From Shewanella chilikensis (lineage in GTDB: Bacteria; Pseudomonadota; Gammaproteobacteria; Enterobacterales; Shewanellaceae), in NCBI RefSeq assembly GCF_002836945.1, contig NZ_NIJM01000015.1, forward strand, positions 26,348 through 90,347: a DNA stretch of 64,000 nt, given 5' to 3'. The number at the start of each line of letters is the position of its first letter. Position 1 is the stretch's first letter. Shown in pieces: positions 18,479 through 27,408 of the stretch. The position numbers and the translations under genes were made by a program. The notes under the pieces are model-generated. The model searched no databases. It saw nothing but the letters and a program-made list of their open reading frames with translations, and was not told the DNA's origin.

Positions 18479-19123
18479 TCACTCCTTGTGCTGGTTGAGG
18501 CGTCTGAGATCTGCGCCCGTGTCTATGTCTATGGCGGCGCGGTGCAGCACTATCCGGCCCAGTCGTTGTTGTTGTAATTTCTCGGTCAGCAGGGCCTTGG
18601 CCCCTCGGTCACCCTGCAGTTGGCTAAGGGCGTTGAAGTCTGTGGCATTAAAGATAGCAGGCGCGCCGGGGGCGTCCCGGTAAAAGGCGCTGCTGCTGAG
18701 TTGGCTGCCCAGCCAACAGTCGAGTAATTCAAGGTAATCGGCGCTAGTGAGCGCAACCTGATCGGCCAGCGCCAGTAGCAGGGCATCGGCGGAGCAGGCC
18801 TTGGCTTGCTCCGCGGCCAGAGCGATGGAGTGCCCCAGCCCCTGCTGCCAGAGAGGATTGAAACAGCAGCTGGCATGGGGCGGCAACAACGCTTGCAGTT
18901 GCTCCTTGTGGCCGCCGAGTATGGTCAGCAGCGGCAGCAGCTCAAGCTTGGGGTACTTCAGGCTTGTCTGAGCGCGCATCTGCTCCAGCGCTTGCCAGCT
19001 GAGGCGCAGCAGCGGCGTGCCATGGCTGTCCTGTGCCGCCAGTTTGGCGTGGCCGGGCACTGAGTCATCGGCGGCGAAGCGGCTCGATGCTCCGGCGGCC
19101 AGTAACACAGGCAATAGCCTCAT
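18479..19123 (-). CDS. MocA-like molybdenum cofactor nucleotidyltransferase
   Basis: A 214-residue MobA/MocA-type protein. The N-terminal LLAAGASSRF is the nucleotide-binding loop of the family, followed by a lysine within GHAKLAAQD and an Ala-Leu-Ala-Asp-Gln motif (LALADQVAL) for metal and nucleotide binding. MocA transfers CMP to the pterin to give molybdopterin cytosine dinucleotide, the cofactor form used by xanthine-dehydrogenase-family hydroxylases. Its place between xdhC-like and hydroxylase genes in one operon supports that role. It has ATGA overlap with the XdhC-like gene upstream. CTP versus GTP use cannot be settled by eye. Confidence 0.8.
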   Translation of the reverse strand: MRLLPVLLAAGASSRFAADDSVPGHAKLAAQDSHGTPLLRLSWQALEQMRAQTSLKYPKLELLPLLTILGGHKEQLQALLPPHASCCFNPLWQQGLGHSIALAAEQAKACSADALLLALADQVALTSADYLELLDCWLGSQLSSSAFYRDAPGAPAIFNATDFNALSQLQGDRGAKALLTEKLQQQRLGRIVLHRAAIDIDTGADLRRLNQHKE

Positions 19124-20172
19124 GGCATCAGGCCCTCAAGCCCAGTCATGGGCGCATCAAACAAAACCCCGTGGCACTGGGCCAAAATGCTGAGGGCGAT
19201 GGCCCCCGGGAGTTCGCCGCCGAGTGCCAGTCCGGCGGGCGCCGCCAGTGGCATGGCAAAGTCTGCCAGTTTAAGGCTGGCATGTTTGAGTACCTTATCG
19301 CGCCTGTGAGTTGGCCCCAATAGCGCCAGATAGCGTGGGCAGCTTACTTGCAGCCGTTTGAGAATGGCGCTGTCGAGCTCGACATTGTGGTGCATCACTA
19401 TGGCACCATCCTGACGCTTGAGCCAATCGGCATCCAGCTGGTCGGCGCCGAGTTTGATTATGTCGCAACCGGCAAAGTCATGGCTGCGGGCGTAGGCGGC
19501 TCTGGGGTCGACGACGCTCACCTGCCAGTCCAGTTGCAAAGCCATCTGCGCCAGCGGTTTGGCATCCAGACCGCCGCCGAAAATCGCAATCGCAGGTTTG
19601 GGGCCCACGGGTACGGTTAACCAGCTCTGTTGCCCGTTCTGCCCAGTCTCTGGACTCCAAATCCCGGTGCGGCGAAAGTCATTGGCGGGGAATGGCAGAG
19701 GCTCGGCATAGGTTGAGGGTGAACCCAGGGGCAAAAAGCGCGCCTCAAGGGCTGCGGGCGCTTCACCGGCTTTTGGCATCAACAGCTGCCAGAAGCCGGA
19801 TTGACCGGCATTCAGAGCCTGGCGCAACTCATCGAGTGCCAGAAAATGATTCTCCCGCCCCAGAGGCAGCAGGCAGATGTTCACCAAGCCGCCACAACCC
19901 AGTTGGTAACTGGCATCCTGATCATCGCGGGCGTCATAACAGACCTCCACCACCCTTTGTTCCGTCAGGGCCTTGTGTGCCTGATGGCGCAGATCGGCCT
20001 CCAAACAGCCGCCGCTGAGGATCCCCAGGCTCTGGCCCAGGGGATGAAACAGCATCATGGCTCCGGGTTTGCGATAAGAAGAGCCTTGTACCGAGGTGAG
20101 CAGCACCAGCACCCAGGGCTCGTCTGCGCTGAGAGCCCATTGTTGCAGCAAGGTTTGCAGATGGTGCGCCAT
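19120..20172 (-). CDS. XdhC/CoxI-family molybdenum cofactor maturation protein
   Basis: A 350-residue protein with the XdhC N-terminal domain (VLVLLTSVQGSSYRKPGAMM, then SGGCLEADL near residue 75, whose Cys is the conserved one). The C-terminal Rossmann domain (IAIFGGGLDAKPLAQMA) is typical of XdhC/CoxI. Such proteins hold and sulfurate the Mo cofactor and load it into the hydroxylase. It is the first gene of the four-gene operon XdhC - MocA - small subunit - large subunit. Its start codon is preceded by GGGAAGTTT, a modest ribosome site. Confidence 0.88.
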   Translation of the reverse strand: MAHHLQTLLQQWALSADEPWVLVLLTSVQGSSYRKPGAMMLFHPLGQSLGILSGGCLEADLRHQAHKALTEQRVVEVCYDARDDQDASYQLGCGGLVNICLLPLGRENHFLALDELRQALNAGQSGFWQLLMPKAGEAPAALEARFLPLGSPSTYAEPLPFPANDFRRTGIWSPETGQNGQQSWLTVPVGPKPAIAIFGGGLDAKPLAQMALQLDWQVSVVDPRAAYARSHDFAGCDIIKLGADQLDADWLKRQDGAIVMHHNVELDSAILKRLQVSCPRYLALLGPTHRRDKVLKHASLKLADFAMPLAAPAGLALGGELPGAIALSILAQCHGVLFDAPMTGLEGLMP

Positions 20173-20285
20173 AAACTTCCCGTGTTTTTGGTGGAGAAGT
20201 TAGCATTGCATAAAATAGCACCGGGAAACAATCTTGTCGGGTGTGGCAAGTCAGGGAGGGGGAGTGGGACTCGGCGACAAGCGCA

Positions 20286-20313
20286 GTAAAAAGGCCCGCC
20301 TGTCGGCGAGCCT
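20286..20313 (-). terminator. Terminator of NapH-like ferredoxin gene
   Basis: Read on the minus strand, AGGCTCGCC - GACA - GGCGGGCCT is followed by TTTTT. The stem has one mismatch. It separates the ferredoxin gene from the downstream Mo-hydroxylase operon on the same strand. Confidence 0.75.
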
Positions 20314-20325
20314 GAGTGGTTAAGT

Positions 20326-21609
20326 TTAGTGACCTACATAGTCGATCATCTGCAGCAGTTGCATCCGAACCGCATCCGGCGTTTGGCTTTCCCAGAAGCC
20401 CGAGGTGTAGGCTATCAAGGGCAGCAGGAACAGCAGTCCGAGTACCAGCAGCATTACCGACTTGGCCGACCAGAAATGATTGCGGCTAAGGCCGAACCCC
20501 AGCGCCGCTTTCTTGGGACAGGCGGCCACGCAGCGCATGCAGGCCTGGCATTCATCGCTGTGCACTGTATTTTTGGTATGCACTATGATGCCGGCCGGAC
20601 AGGCGCGGGTGCACTTGTCGCATTTCATCCCCTTGGACTCTATCAGGCAATGCTCAGGGGCGCGGCGGATTTTCAGCGGGCTGAGAAAACTCAGCAGTCC
20701 CAGCAGGGCGCCATAGGGGCAGAGGTAACGGCAAAATCCCTGACGGCGCCAGGCGACAATGGCAAGGATCAGGCCAAAGCAGGCCAGGGTGATGAGTCCC
20801 GGAGTGATGAAAAACAGCGCCATCTTGAGATCGGCTATCTTGTGATAATTACTCTCCAGGTAGCCGGGGATCCCCATAGACGGCATGCCCAACACTATGT
20901 AGAGCAGCGCCGCCAACAGCAGATACTTGAGCATACGCAGTGGCCAGTCGAGCCAGGCAGGCGGCATAAATTCGCGCTTGATAAAGCGTTTACGCAGGCG
21001 ATAGAGGTACTCTCCGGCCAACCCCAGCGGGCAGGCCCAGCCACAGAAGGCCCGCTTGCACAGCAGTCCGGTCAACAACACCACCGCCAGCATCACGGCC
21101 GCCGCCGGGTGGGTTTGATCCCAGAGTCCCAGGGTGGCTATCGCCTTGAGTTCTATACCGCCGGCAATGGGCAGAAACGCATCCACCACATCCGGGCGCC
21201 CAATCCAGGGCGTGACTCCGGCCTTGAGCATCAGGCTGTTGATGGTGTACTGAATCGCGACCAGAAACAGGGACAGCGCCAACAGGTGCTGGCAGCCGCT
21301 GCGCAGGTTATTGATCCTGGGCTCGGATTGCAGCAAGCCGGGGCGCAGTTGCTGCAGCAATACCAGGCTACCAACGGCTGTCAGCGTGGCCAGCAGTAAC
21401 ATGGGGCTGCTGCTAATCAGCAGCGCGGTTAAAATCAGCAGCAAAGTGAGGCCGGCGCCGAAACGGCGGCCGCTCCACCAGAGTTGGCTGACACCATAGA
21501 GGAGTGCCAGCATGAGGGTGAGCGATTCGGTCAGTGTCATGAGAATATAGGCCAGCATCAAAGGACTGCCTATTGTGAACTCAAATAAGGGCACAAGTTC
21601 TTGAGTCAA
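20326..21609 (-). CDS. NapH/NosR-like polytopic membrane ferredoxin
   Basis: A membrane protein of up to 427 residues with about eight hydrophobic segments. It has two membrane-loop CxxxCP motifs (CGWACPLG, CRYLCPYG), as in NapH/NosR/CcoG proteins. A C-terminal pair of 4Fe-4S ferredoxin motifs follows (CDKCTRACP, CQACMRCVAACP). It probably takes electrons from the quinol pool to a periplasmic redox partner. The far start is a TTG; an internal ATG (MLAYILMTLTE) is a credible alternative. No napA, nosZ or other terminal reductase is adjacent. The Mo hydroxylase downstream is separated by a terminator, so a link is only a guess. Confidence 0.8.
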   Translation of the reverse strand: MTQELVPLFEFTIGSPLMLAYILMTLTESLTLMLALLYGVSQLWWSGRRFGAGLTLLLILTALLISSSPMLLLATLTAVGSLVLLQQLRPGLLQSEPRINNLRSGCQHLLALSLFLVAIQYTINSLMLKAGVTPWIGRPDVVDAFLPIAGGIELKAIATLGLWDQTHPAAAVMLAVVLLTGLLCKRAFCGWACPLGLAGEYLYRLRKRFIKREFMPPAWLDWPLRMLKYLLLAALLYIVLGMPSMGIPGYLESNYHKIADLKMALFFITPGLITLACFGLILAIVAWRRQGFCRYLCPYGALLGLLSFLSPLKIRRAPEHCLIESKGMKCDKCTRACPAGIIVHTKNTVHSDECQACMRCVAACPKKAALGFGLSRNHFWSAKSVMLLVLGLLFLLPLIAYTSGFWESQTPDAVRMQLLQMIDYVGH

Positions 21610-21679
21610 AAAAGGAAGTGTGCAGCAGATCCAAGTTTACATTCGCAGATGGAGAAATTCGTGCACTGGCTCACAGCTG

Positions 21680-21703
21680 AAAAAAAGCCCCGCGGTGCGG
21701 GGC
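21680..21703 (-). terminator. Terminator of DUF2959 lipoprotein gene
   Basis: Read on the minus strand, GCCCCGC - ACC - GCGGGGC is followed by seven T. It lies about 20 bases after the DUF2959 stop codon. Confidence 0.88.
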
Positions 21704-21722
21704 TATCTCTATGGTTTGGCGG

Positions 21723-22373
21723 TCAGTTACCCGACTCCATTGCTGCGATAAAGCGGTTGGACTCATCGATGGATTTATTCATCTCTTTGATAAGGCCGGA
21801 TATATCGCTCTGCAGACTGGCAAACTCCCCCTTGATGGCCCCTATGGTCTGGGCGTTGAGGTTGTGCTTGAGGTAGAGCATGTTGTCTTTCATTGAGGTC
21901 AGGATAGGAGGCATCTTGCTCTCGGCTCGGCGCATGCTGCGGATCAGTTGCTCGTAGGAGCGGCGGGTCTCTTTCAGCTTGGCCTGGCTCTTACTGCGCA
22001 GGCTGGCCTTGCTGATCTCACCGATTTCCCCTTGCCACTCATCAAACAGGGCTTCGGCCACATCTTCCACCTTGTTGATTCGGTTGCTGACATCGTCGGC
22101 GGCTTCCTGGGCCGACTCATATTCGTCTTTGGCCTTGTTGTAAGCCTTTTCCAGATCGCCACCGTCATGGTTCAGCAGTGCCTGCATCTCTTCCAGTGCC
22201 GAACTGAACTGCTCCTGCGCTTCCTGTTGCGATTCTTTGGCGTCTTTGACCCGGTCGACCATGATGTCACGTTTGTGATAGCCAACCTTTTCCATGGCAC
22301 CGTAATAGGCACTTTGGCAACCACCCAGCAGCAATCCCAGGCTGACCAGGGCGGTGGTGAGGATCTTGTTCAT
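21723..22373 (-). CDS. DUF2959 coiled-coil lipoprotein
   Basis: 216 residues from the ATG at 22373; the frame remains open for 101 codons upstream but only this start gives a signal peptide. Residues 1-19 are a lipoprotein signal (VSLGLLLGGC). The mature part is almost all charged helix with heptad character, as in EEMQALLNHDGGDLEKAYNK. This matches the DUF2959 family of gammaproteobacterial envelope proteins, whose role is not known. The 72-residue membrane protein gene lies 20 bases upstream on the same strand. Confidence 0.8.
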   Translation of the reverse strand: MNKILTTALVSLGLLLGGCQSAYYGAMEKVGYHKRDIMVDRVKDAKESQQEAQEQFSSALEEMQALLNHDGGDLEKAYNKAKDEYESAQEAADDVSNRINKVEDVAEALFDEWQGEIGEISKASLRSKSQAKLKETRRSYEQLIRSMRRAESKMPPILTSMKDNMLYLKHNLNAQTIGAIKGEFASLQSDISGLIKEMNKSIDESNRFIAAMESGN

Positions 22374-22393
22374 AAGCTTTCTCTTTTGTCTAT

Positions 22394-22612
22394 TTATGCT
22401 TTGTATTTGGCGGCATCTATGATGCACCAGAGATGGGCGATGGCACCTATGATAGCAGGAACTACCAACCACCAGAGGGCGTAACCTGTGACTGTTACCA
22501 GAAAGAAGATCAGTGCGGCCAGGATCCGCCCCTGAACCAACTGCCCCAAACCCGGGAAAAATACGCTTGCCAGCGCGGCAATCACATTGCCCGCCGATCC
22601 TTGTTGTGACAT
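22394..22612 (-). CDS. Small two-helix membrane protein, TM2-like
   Basis: A 72-residue hydrophobic protein. The start at 22612 has AAAGGAGAG 6 bases upstream, a strong ribosome site. The sequence (ASVFFPGLGQLVQGR, then LIFFLVTVTGYALWWLV, then IAHLWCIIDAAKYK) has two helices, with a PGLGQ turn and a C-terminal Ile-Asp-Ala-Ala motif like those of small TM2-domain proteins. Function is unknown. It probably shares a transcript with the DUF2959 lipoprotein, so both may act at the envelope. Confidence 0.7.
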   Translation of the reverse strand: MSQQGSAGNVIAALASVFFPGLGQLVQGRILAALIFFLVTVTGYALWWLVVPAIIGAIAHLWCIIDAAKYKA

Positions 22613-22794
22613 TAACTCTCTCCTTTAAATTGTGGAAGAAGCGCTGAACGACGGGCCTCGGCGCATGCCTATGCATAGCGCTGGCGTCATTCCCGGCTTC
22701 CTTTGCCCTGCTGCAGTGGCAGCATCACACTTTGTAATCCGGGCATTATTGTACGAAGATAGCGACACTAGACCCAGAGGATCAAGAGAAAACC

Positions 22795-23682
22795 GTGAGC
22801 AACAAGATAGATACCCGCAATTTCAGTTTGTTTATGAAAGGCTGCTGGCACTTCCTGCTGCACTTGAAACAGAGATTGCAGGACGATCAAATCAATATCC
22901 GAGCCGGTCATCTGGCCTATGTGACCCTATTGTCGCTGGTGCCCATGGTGGCCGTTACCATGTCTATGCTGTCGGCTTTCCCTGTCTTCAAGGGGGTGCG
23001 GCAACTGATAGAAAACTTTATTTATCAAAACTTTCTGCCGGCCGCAGGCGATACGGTTCAGGTCTATATCAACGAGTTTGTCGGCAACGCCTCCAAGGGC
23101 ACGGCCGTCGGTATCGGCGCCCTGGTGGTGGTGGCCATTTTGCTGATCTCCGCCATCGACAAGGCGCTGAACTATATCTGGCGCACCAAAGAAAAACGCC
23201 AGACTGTCGTGTCTTTTTCCATGTACTGGATGATCCTGACGCTGGGCCCAGTGCTGATGGGGGCCAGCCTGGCGGCCACCTCCTACTTGGTATCGCTGAA
23301 GATATTCAACGAAGCCGATACTTATGGTGTAGGTAGTTTCTTTGTCGCGCGTTTGCCATTTCTGTTTTCTGTCGCGGCCTTCCTGCTGCTTTACACTGTG
23401 GTCCCCAATCAAAAGGTGAAGCTGCTGCATGCCCTGCTCGGGGCCATAGTGGCTGCCTTGCTGTTTGAGGCGGGCAAGAAAGGTTTTGCCCTGTATGTGA
23501 CTCACTTCCCCAGCTACGAGGCGATTTACGGCGCCTTAGCGACGATTCCGATACTGTTTGTCTGGGTCTATCTGTCCTGGATGATTGTCCTGATGGGAGC
23601 CGAGATCACCGCTTCTTTGCCGGAATTCCTCGATGGTGACGCCCCATTGGAGCCGCTGGATGATGAACCCGGATCGGCATAA
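22795..23682 (+). CDS. yihY: YihY/UPF0761 inner-membrane protein
   Basis: A 295-residue protein of the YihY (formerly RNase BN/BrkB) family, with six predicted helices. The typical segment [20 protein letters not shown] lies near residue 40, with [20 protein letters not shown] in the middle and [20 protein letters not shown] near the end. It starts at GTG; the frame has no better ATG. Family function is unclear; the name RNase BN has been withdrawn for it. It overlaps the start of pip by 23 bases and heads a compact operon yihY-pip-dtd-thioesterase, an arrangement common in this group. Confidence 0.9.
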   Translation: MSNKIDTRNFSLFMKGCWHFLLHLKQRLQDDQINIRAGHLAYVTLLSLVPMVAVTMSMLSAFPVFKGVRQLIENFIYQNFLPAAGDTVQVYINEFVGNASKGTAVGIGALVVVAILLISAIDKALNYIWRTKEKRQTVVSFSMYWMILTLGPVLMGASLAATSYLVSLKIFNEADTYGVGSFFVARLPFLFSVAAFLLLYTVVPNQKVKLLHALLGAIVAALLFEAGKKGFALYVTHFPSYEAIYGALATIPILFVWVYLSWMIVLMGAEITASLPEFLDGDAPLEPLDDEPGSA

Positions 23683-24625
23683 TCCGTTTGCCCGCGACTG
23701 GCTGGAGGTGGGTGACGGCCACCGCCTGTATCTGGCGCAATTCGGCAACCCGGAAGGCATCCCGCTGCTGTATCTGCACGGCGGGCCCGGCGCCGGTTGC
23801 AACCTTGAAGAGTTGGCGCTGTTTGATCTGCGCCGCTTTCGCTTGTTGTTTCTGGATCAGAGGGGCGCCGGCTTATCGCGCTCCGAGAAAGGCCTGGCGC
23901 AGAATCACTTCCAGGGCCTGCTCGATGATCTCGAGTCGGTCAGGGAGGCGCTGCGGTTGCCGCGCTGGTGTCTGGCAGGGGGCTCATTCGGGGCAACCTT
24001 GGGGCTGGTGTACGGCGGTTTATTCCCTGAGCGGGTCATAGCCCAGACATATTGGGGCAGCTTTATCCCCTCTGCCGAGGGCCGCGATTGGCTCTATGGT
24101 GCTGCTGGCGCCGCCAGCCGTTTCCCGGTGGACTATCATGGTTTTTCCCGCTGGCTATCCAGGAGTGAGCGCAGCACTGCGGCGCTGCTGGAAAGCTATG
24201 CCAAGGGATTTACTTGCCTCAATGCCCAGGATTATGTCCGCAGTTGGCTGCGCTGGGAGCAACATCTGTCTTTACCCGGGGTGCTGTTGCCACCGCCAAG
24301 GGCGCCTAGGGACAGCAATATGGCCAGAATCGAACTTCACTATGCCCGCCATCACTATTTCGAAGCCATGAGTCTATTTGACGCAGGGCTCAATAACTGG
24401 CCGAAACAGACCTGCTTGCTGCAGGGGGAAAATGACTGGGTCTGTCCAACTCACTTGCTGCAGGCTCAGCTTGCGCGCCAGATCCGCCCGGTCGAGTTGC
24501 AGCTGGTGGCCGGAGGTCATCACTCGCTGGTGGATGATAAAATGCGTCACGCCGTGGTTGCAGCCCTGTGTGCTATGGGCGACACTGCGGCCTCTTGTGA
24601 AACAGAATTAAGGAGTCAGGATTGA
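23660..24625 (+). CDS. pip: Proline iminopeptidase-like alpha/beta hydrolase
   Basis: 322 residues from ATG at 23660, chosen because GGAG lies 7 bases upstream; an ATG at 23663 is equally possible. It begins with [20 protein letters not shown], then the oxyanion stretch LHGGPGAGC near residue 45 and [10 protein letters not shown]. The nucleophile elbow GGSFGAT holds the Ser of GxSxG near residue 108. The acid Asp lies in QGENDWVCP and the His in GGHHSLVD. Pip removes N-terminal proline from peptides in the cytosol. It overlaps both neighbours, so translation is coupled. Confidence 0.9.
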   Translation: MMNPDRHNPFARDWLEVGDGHRLYLAQFGNPEGIPLLYLHGGPGAGCNLEELALFDLRRFRLLFLDQRGAGLSRSEKGLAQNHFQGLLDDLESVREALRLPRWCLAGGSFGATLGLVYGGLFPERVIAQTYWGSFIPSAEGRDWLYGAAGAASRFPVDYHGFSRWLSRSERSTAALLESYAKGFTCLNAQDYVRSWLRWEQHLSLPGVLLPPPRAPRDSNMARIELHYARHHYFEAMSLFDAGLNNWPKQTCLLQGENDWVCPTHLLQAQLARQIRPVELQLVAGGHHSLVDDKMRHAVVAALCAMGDTAASCETELRSQD

Positions 24626-25059
24626 TCGCCCTGATACAGAGAGTCAGCCGTGCCAAGGTAACAGTTGCCGATGAAGTGACCGGCGCCATAGATAAAGGTT
24701 TGTTGGTGTTGCTGGGCGTTGAACGCCAGGATGATATGGCGGCGATGGAAAAGTTGGCCACCAAGGTGATGAATTACCGGGTGTTCAGCGATGACAACGG
24801 CAAGATGAACCTCAATCTGACTCAGGTCGGCGGGCAGTTGTTGGTGGTGTCGCAATTTACCCTGGCGGCCGATACCAGCCGCGGTCTGCGTCCCAGTTTC
24901 TCGGGTGGTGCCAGTCCGGCTCAGGCCGAAGAGCTCTATGAAGCCTTTGTGGCATTTTGCCGCAGCAAGGGGGTGACCACAGAAACCGGCCGCTTCGCTG
25001 CCGATATGCAGGTGGAACTGCTGAACGACGGGCCAGTGACCTTTAATCTGAGTGTTTGA
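24622..25059 (+). CDS. dtd: D-aminoacyl-tRNA deacylase
   Basis: 145 residues, the normal DTD length. It starts at a TTG that overlaps the pip stop codon, with AAGGAG 8 bases upstream; no ATG is suitably placed. The two chiral-proofreading motifs are intact: SQFTLAAD near residue 78 (the SQxTL motif) and NDGPVTF near the C-terminus (the NxGPxT Gly-Pro motif). It hydrolyses D-amino acids wrongly attached to tRNA in the cytosol. It is followed after one base by a thioesterase-like gene. Confidence 0.95.
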   Translation: MIALIQRVSRAKVTVADEVTGAIDKGLLVLLGVERQDDMAAMEKLATKVMNYRVFSDDNGKMNLNLTQVGGQLLVVSQFTLAADTSRGLRPSFSGGASPAQAEELYEAFVAFCRSKGVTTETGRFAADMQVELLNDGPVTFNLSV

Positions 25060-25060
25060 T

Positions 25061-25531
25061 ATGTCTGAGCCATCACTGCTTAAGCAACTGGAAAACACCT
25101 GGCATGGCACCATCCCCGTCAGTGCCTTTATGGGGATCCGGCCACTGGCTTTTGATGGCACAGAATTTCGTGTCGGTGCACCGCTACCGCCCAATATCAA
25201 TCTGCATCAGACCATGTTTGCCGGCAGTATCTATACCCTGTGCACTCTGTGTGGCTGGGGCATGCTCTGGCTGCAACAGCAGCGGGCCGGAGTGAGTGGT
25301 GATATAGTGCTGGCCCAGGCCGAGATCCGTTATCGGGCGCCGGTGACTGCCAATCCCGGCGAGTTGATCGAGGCCAGAGTCAGCTGGCCGGGCGTGTCAC
25401 TGACGCCTTTGAGTGAAGGGCGCAGGGGCAAAGTCAGGCTGGAGGTGGAACTCTGGAGTCACGGCCTTTGCTGTGCTTCTTTCTTGGGGGTTTACGTCAG
25501 CCAGCCCAAGCAAGAGGCGGCCCTGTCCTAG
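25061..25531 (+). CDS. YiiD C-terminal-type thioesterase domain protein
   Basis: 156 residues from ATG at 25061, one base past the dtd stop; a GTG three codons earlier overlaps dtd. It is a single hotdog-fold domain with the motif PPNINLHQTMFAGSIYTL near residue 45-60, where N-x-H-x-T-x-F-A-G-S is the YiiD_C thioesterase signature. Enteric YiiD has an extra acetyltransferase domain that is absent here. It likely hydrolyses or transfers an acyl thioester, but the substrate is unknown. It is last in the yihY-pip-dtd operon, before a weak hairpin. Confidence 0.8.
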   Translation: MSEPSLLKQLENTWHGTIPVSAFMGIRPLAFDGTEFRVGAPLPPNINLHQTMFAGSIYTLCTLCGWGMLWLQQQRAGVSGDIVLAQAEIRYRAPVTANPGELIEARVSWPGVSLTPLSEGRRGKVRLEVELWSHGLCCASFLGVYVSQPKQEAALS

Positions 25532-25544
25532 CTGGGATTACCTA

Positions 25545-25576
25545 GGCTTACAGGTTCGGTTTTAACCTTGTAAGCC
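25545..25576 (+). terminator. Hairpin after the yihY-dtd operon (weak terminator)
   Basis: GGCTTACAGGTT at 25545-25556 pairs with AACC-T-TGTAAGCC at 25564-25576 with one bulged T. The bases that follow are CTGGATAACAGCC, so there is no clear U-tract and efficiency is doubtful. The remaining ~150 bases to azoR are AT-rich and hold a presumed promoter. Confidence 0.45.
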
Positions 25577-25691
25577 CTGGATAACAGCCTTTCCTTTCTA
25601 AAAAATCGAATATAATATCAAATTTTCTCCGCTTTTTTTCTATTTTATCCATCAGTAAACTGCTCAGCATAGATTGGAGCAAAAGCTCTGA

Positions 25692-26321
<630 letters not shown>

Positions 26322-26376
26322 GGCAAACATCTCTTCCACCATCAATCTGAACGCCAGTTGCTTGACTGATTTTGTT

Positions 26377-26559
26377 CTACTGCCCCGGAGGTGGCTCCCC
26401 GGGGCTTTTTTGTGACGGCTTGTCCGGCTCGAGCGCTTTGCTGCAAAGGGGACAAGCGGCATTAACCCCTTCGGCGGGCCACTGCTCACGATAACGCACC
26501 TGCGCAGAGGCTTGACCGCGATGTTGGCTTATCTGAAATCGCCCGGGCTTGCTTGTCAT
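26377..26559 (-). CDS. Possible small protein with one CxxC motif
   Basis: A 60-residue reading frame starting 5 bases after the rhodanese stop codon on the same strand. It encodes a basic protein with ACPLCSKALEPDKP around residue 35, which could be half of a zinc-binding site or a redox-active CxxC. The ribosome site is weak. Its last residues (GEPPPGQ) are encoded by the stem of the azoR terminator that faces it, which argues against strong coding constraint there. I do not recognise a family. It could be a real downstream partner of the rhodanese or a chance frame. Confidence 0.4.
   Translation of the reverse strand: MTSKPGRFQISQHRGQASAQVRYREQWPAEGVNAACPLCSKALEPDKPSQKSPGEPPPGQ
26382..26411 (+). 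terminator. Intrinsic terminator of azoR
   Basis: GCCCCGG at 26382-26388 pairs with CCGGGGC at 26399-26405, followed by TTTTTT. It lies 60 bases after the azoR stop codon and may overlap a small reading frame on the other strand. Confidence 0.85.
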
Positions 26560-26564
26560 TTTGG

Positions 26565-26885
26565 TTACTCAGGCTGGCCGCAGACCAGCTCCTTGAAGGC
26601 GCCGCCGTTGAGTACGCAATCAAAGCCGTTAGCCCGCAGAATGTCGCAGCCCTTCTGGGCGCGCATGCCGGCGCCGCAATAGAGCACAAAGGGTTCCTGC
26701 TTATTCGGTTGTTGCTTGAGCCAGGTATCCAGGGTATCCAGCGGCACATTCACCGCCTGTGGCAGGTGCCCTTCGGCGTATTCGACGGCCGAGCGGACAT
26801 CCAGTACCCGAACTCCCTTGGCGATCATCTCATGGCATTGCTCTGGGTTCAGGCGGCCATCTGGTGGCGTGACATTGGTTTGCAT
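26565..26885 (-). CDS. Rhodanese-like sulfurtransferase, single domain
   Basis: 106 residues from ATG at 26885 (GATAGAGAG upstream); a TTG six codons earlier is less likely. It is a single rhodanese domain: VRVLDVRSAVEYAEGHLPQA near the N-terminus and an active-site loop YCGAGMRAQ with the catalytic Cys near residue 70. The six-residue loop (CGAGMR) is the rhodanese/sulfurtransferase type rather than the longer Cdc25 loop. It would carry persulfide sulfur in the cytosol. A perfect 16-bp palindrome lies 33 bases upstream of the start and may be an operator. Confidence 0.9.
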   Translation of the reverse strand: MQTNVTPPDGRLNPEQCHEMIAKGVRVLDVRSAVEYAEGHLPQAVNVPLDTLDTWLKQQPNKQEPFVLYCGAGMRAQKGCDILRANGFDCVLNGGAFKELVCGQPE

Positions 26886-26917
26886 TTTCAGACTCTCTAT
26901 CAATTAGAAATTTTTTA

Positions 26918-26933
26918 ATAAGATTAATCTTAT
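26918..26933. promoter_or_regulatory. 16-bp perfect palindrome upstream of rhodanese gene
   Basis: ATAAGATTAATCTTAT is fully symmetric and lies between the rhodanese gene (start 26885, minus strand) and the divergent small gene (start 27031). Its position, 33 bases before the start codon, fits an operator over the promoter. AT-rich palindromes of this size are used by ArsR- and MarR-type sulfur sensors, but no regulator gene is nearby. Confidence 0.5.
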
Positions 26934-27030
26934 GAAGTTAAAAATGCAATGGCCTGAATGCTGGTCGTTTTCTCGTCAGGGCTGTTTTTTGTTCTATCCT
27001 TTGGAAAAGGAAATGATTTGAAAATAGTGT

Positions 27031-27366
27031 ATGGACAAGAATATGCCATCATCCCTCTGGTTGCAGGGCCGCAACGCTTCTGAGCGCCTGGAGCGCATTC
27101 ACGAACATCTACAGCTCAGCTACCCTTGGGTGGATCGTATCGCCTGCGCCCTGTATCACGAGTCGACCGGGCTGCTAAAAACCTTTATCAACAGCATTCA
27201 CCGGGGCCAGGCCATAGTGGGCTATGAATATCCCATGTCCGACAGCCCGGTGCTCAGCCAATTGGCCGCCGGCAAACTGGACGACCACTGCGTCGAAGCC
27301 TTGGCGGCTTCGACTACACAGATCCTGGATATCATGGGGCGCTGCCGCGACGACAAGGCGGCCTGA
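27031..27366 (+). CDS. Hypothetical protein resembling the first half of a GAF-type sensor domain
   Basis: A 111-residue protein. The region ERLERIHEHLQLSYPWVDRI, then ACALYHESTGLLKTFINS and SDSPVLSQLAAGK reads like the start of a GAF domain such as those at the N-terminus of HD-GYP or GGDEF sensors. It stops where the second half would begin. It may be a stand-alone small protein or the remnant of a larger signalling gene. The ribosome site (AAGGAAATG) is about 20 bases from this ATG, so the ATG at 27043 is also possible. A degenerate tandem repeat follows, then the pigment cluster. Confidence 0.5.
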   Translation: MDKNMPSSLWLQGRNASERLERIHEHLQLSYPWVDRIACALYHESTGLLKTFINSIHRGQAIVGYEYPMSDSPVLSQLAAGKLDDHCVEALAASTTQILDIMGRCRDDKAA

Positions 27367-27408
27367 AAAGAGGCCAGCAGTGCCGATGCATTCCGTTAAA
27401 GCTTTCTT

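Noticed and set aside
20329..21399. 356-codon open frame on the + strand
   Set aside because: It is rich in Gln and Arg and antisense to the membrane ferredoxin gene, whose Cys motifs are clear.
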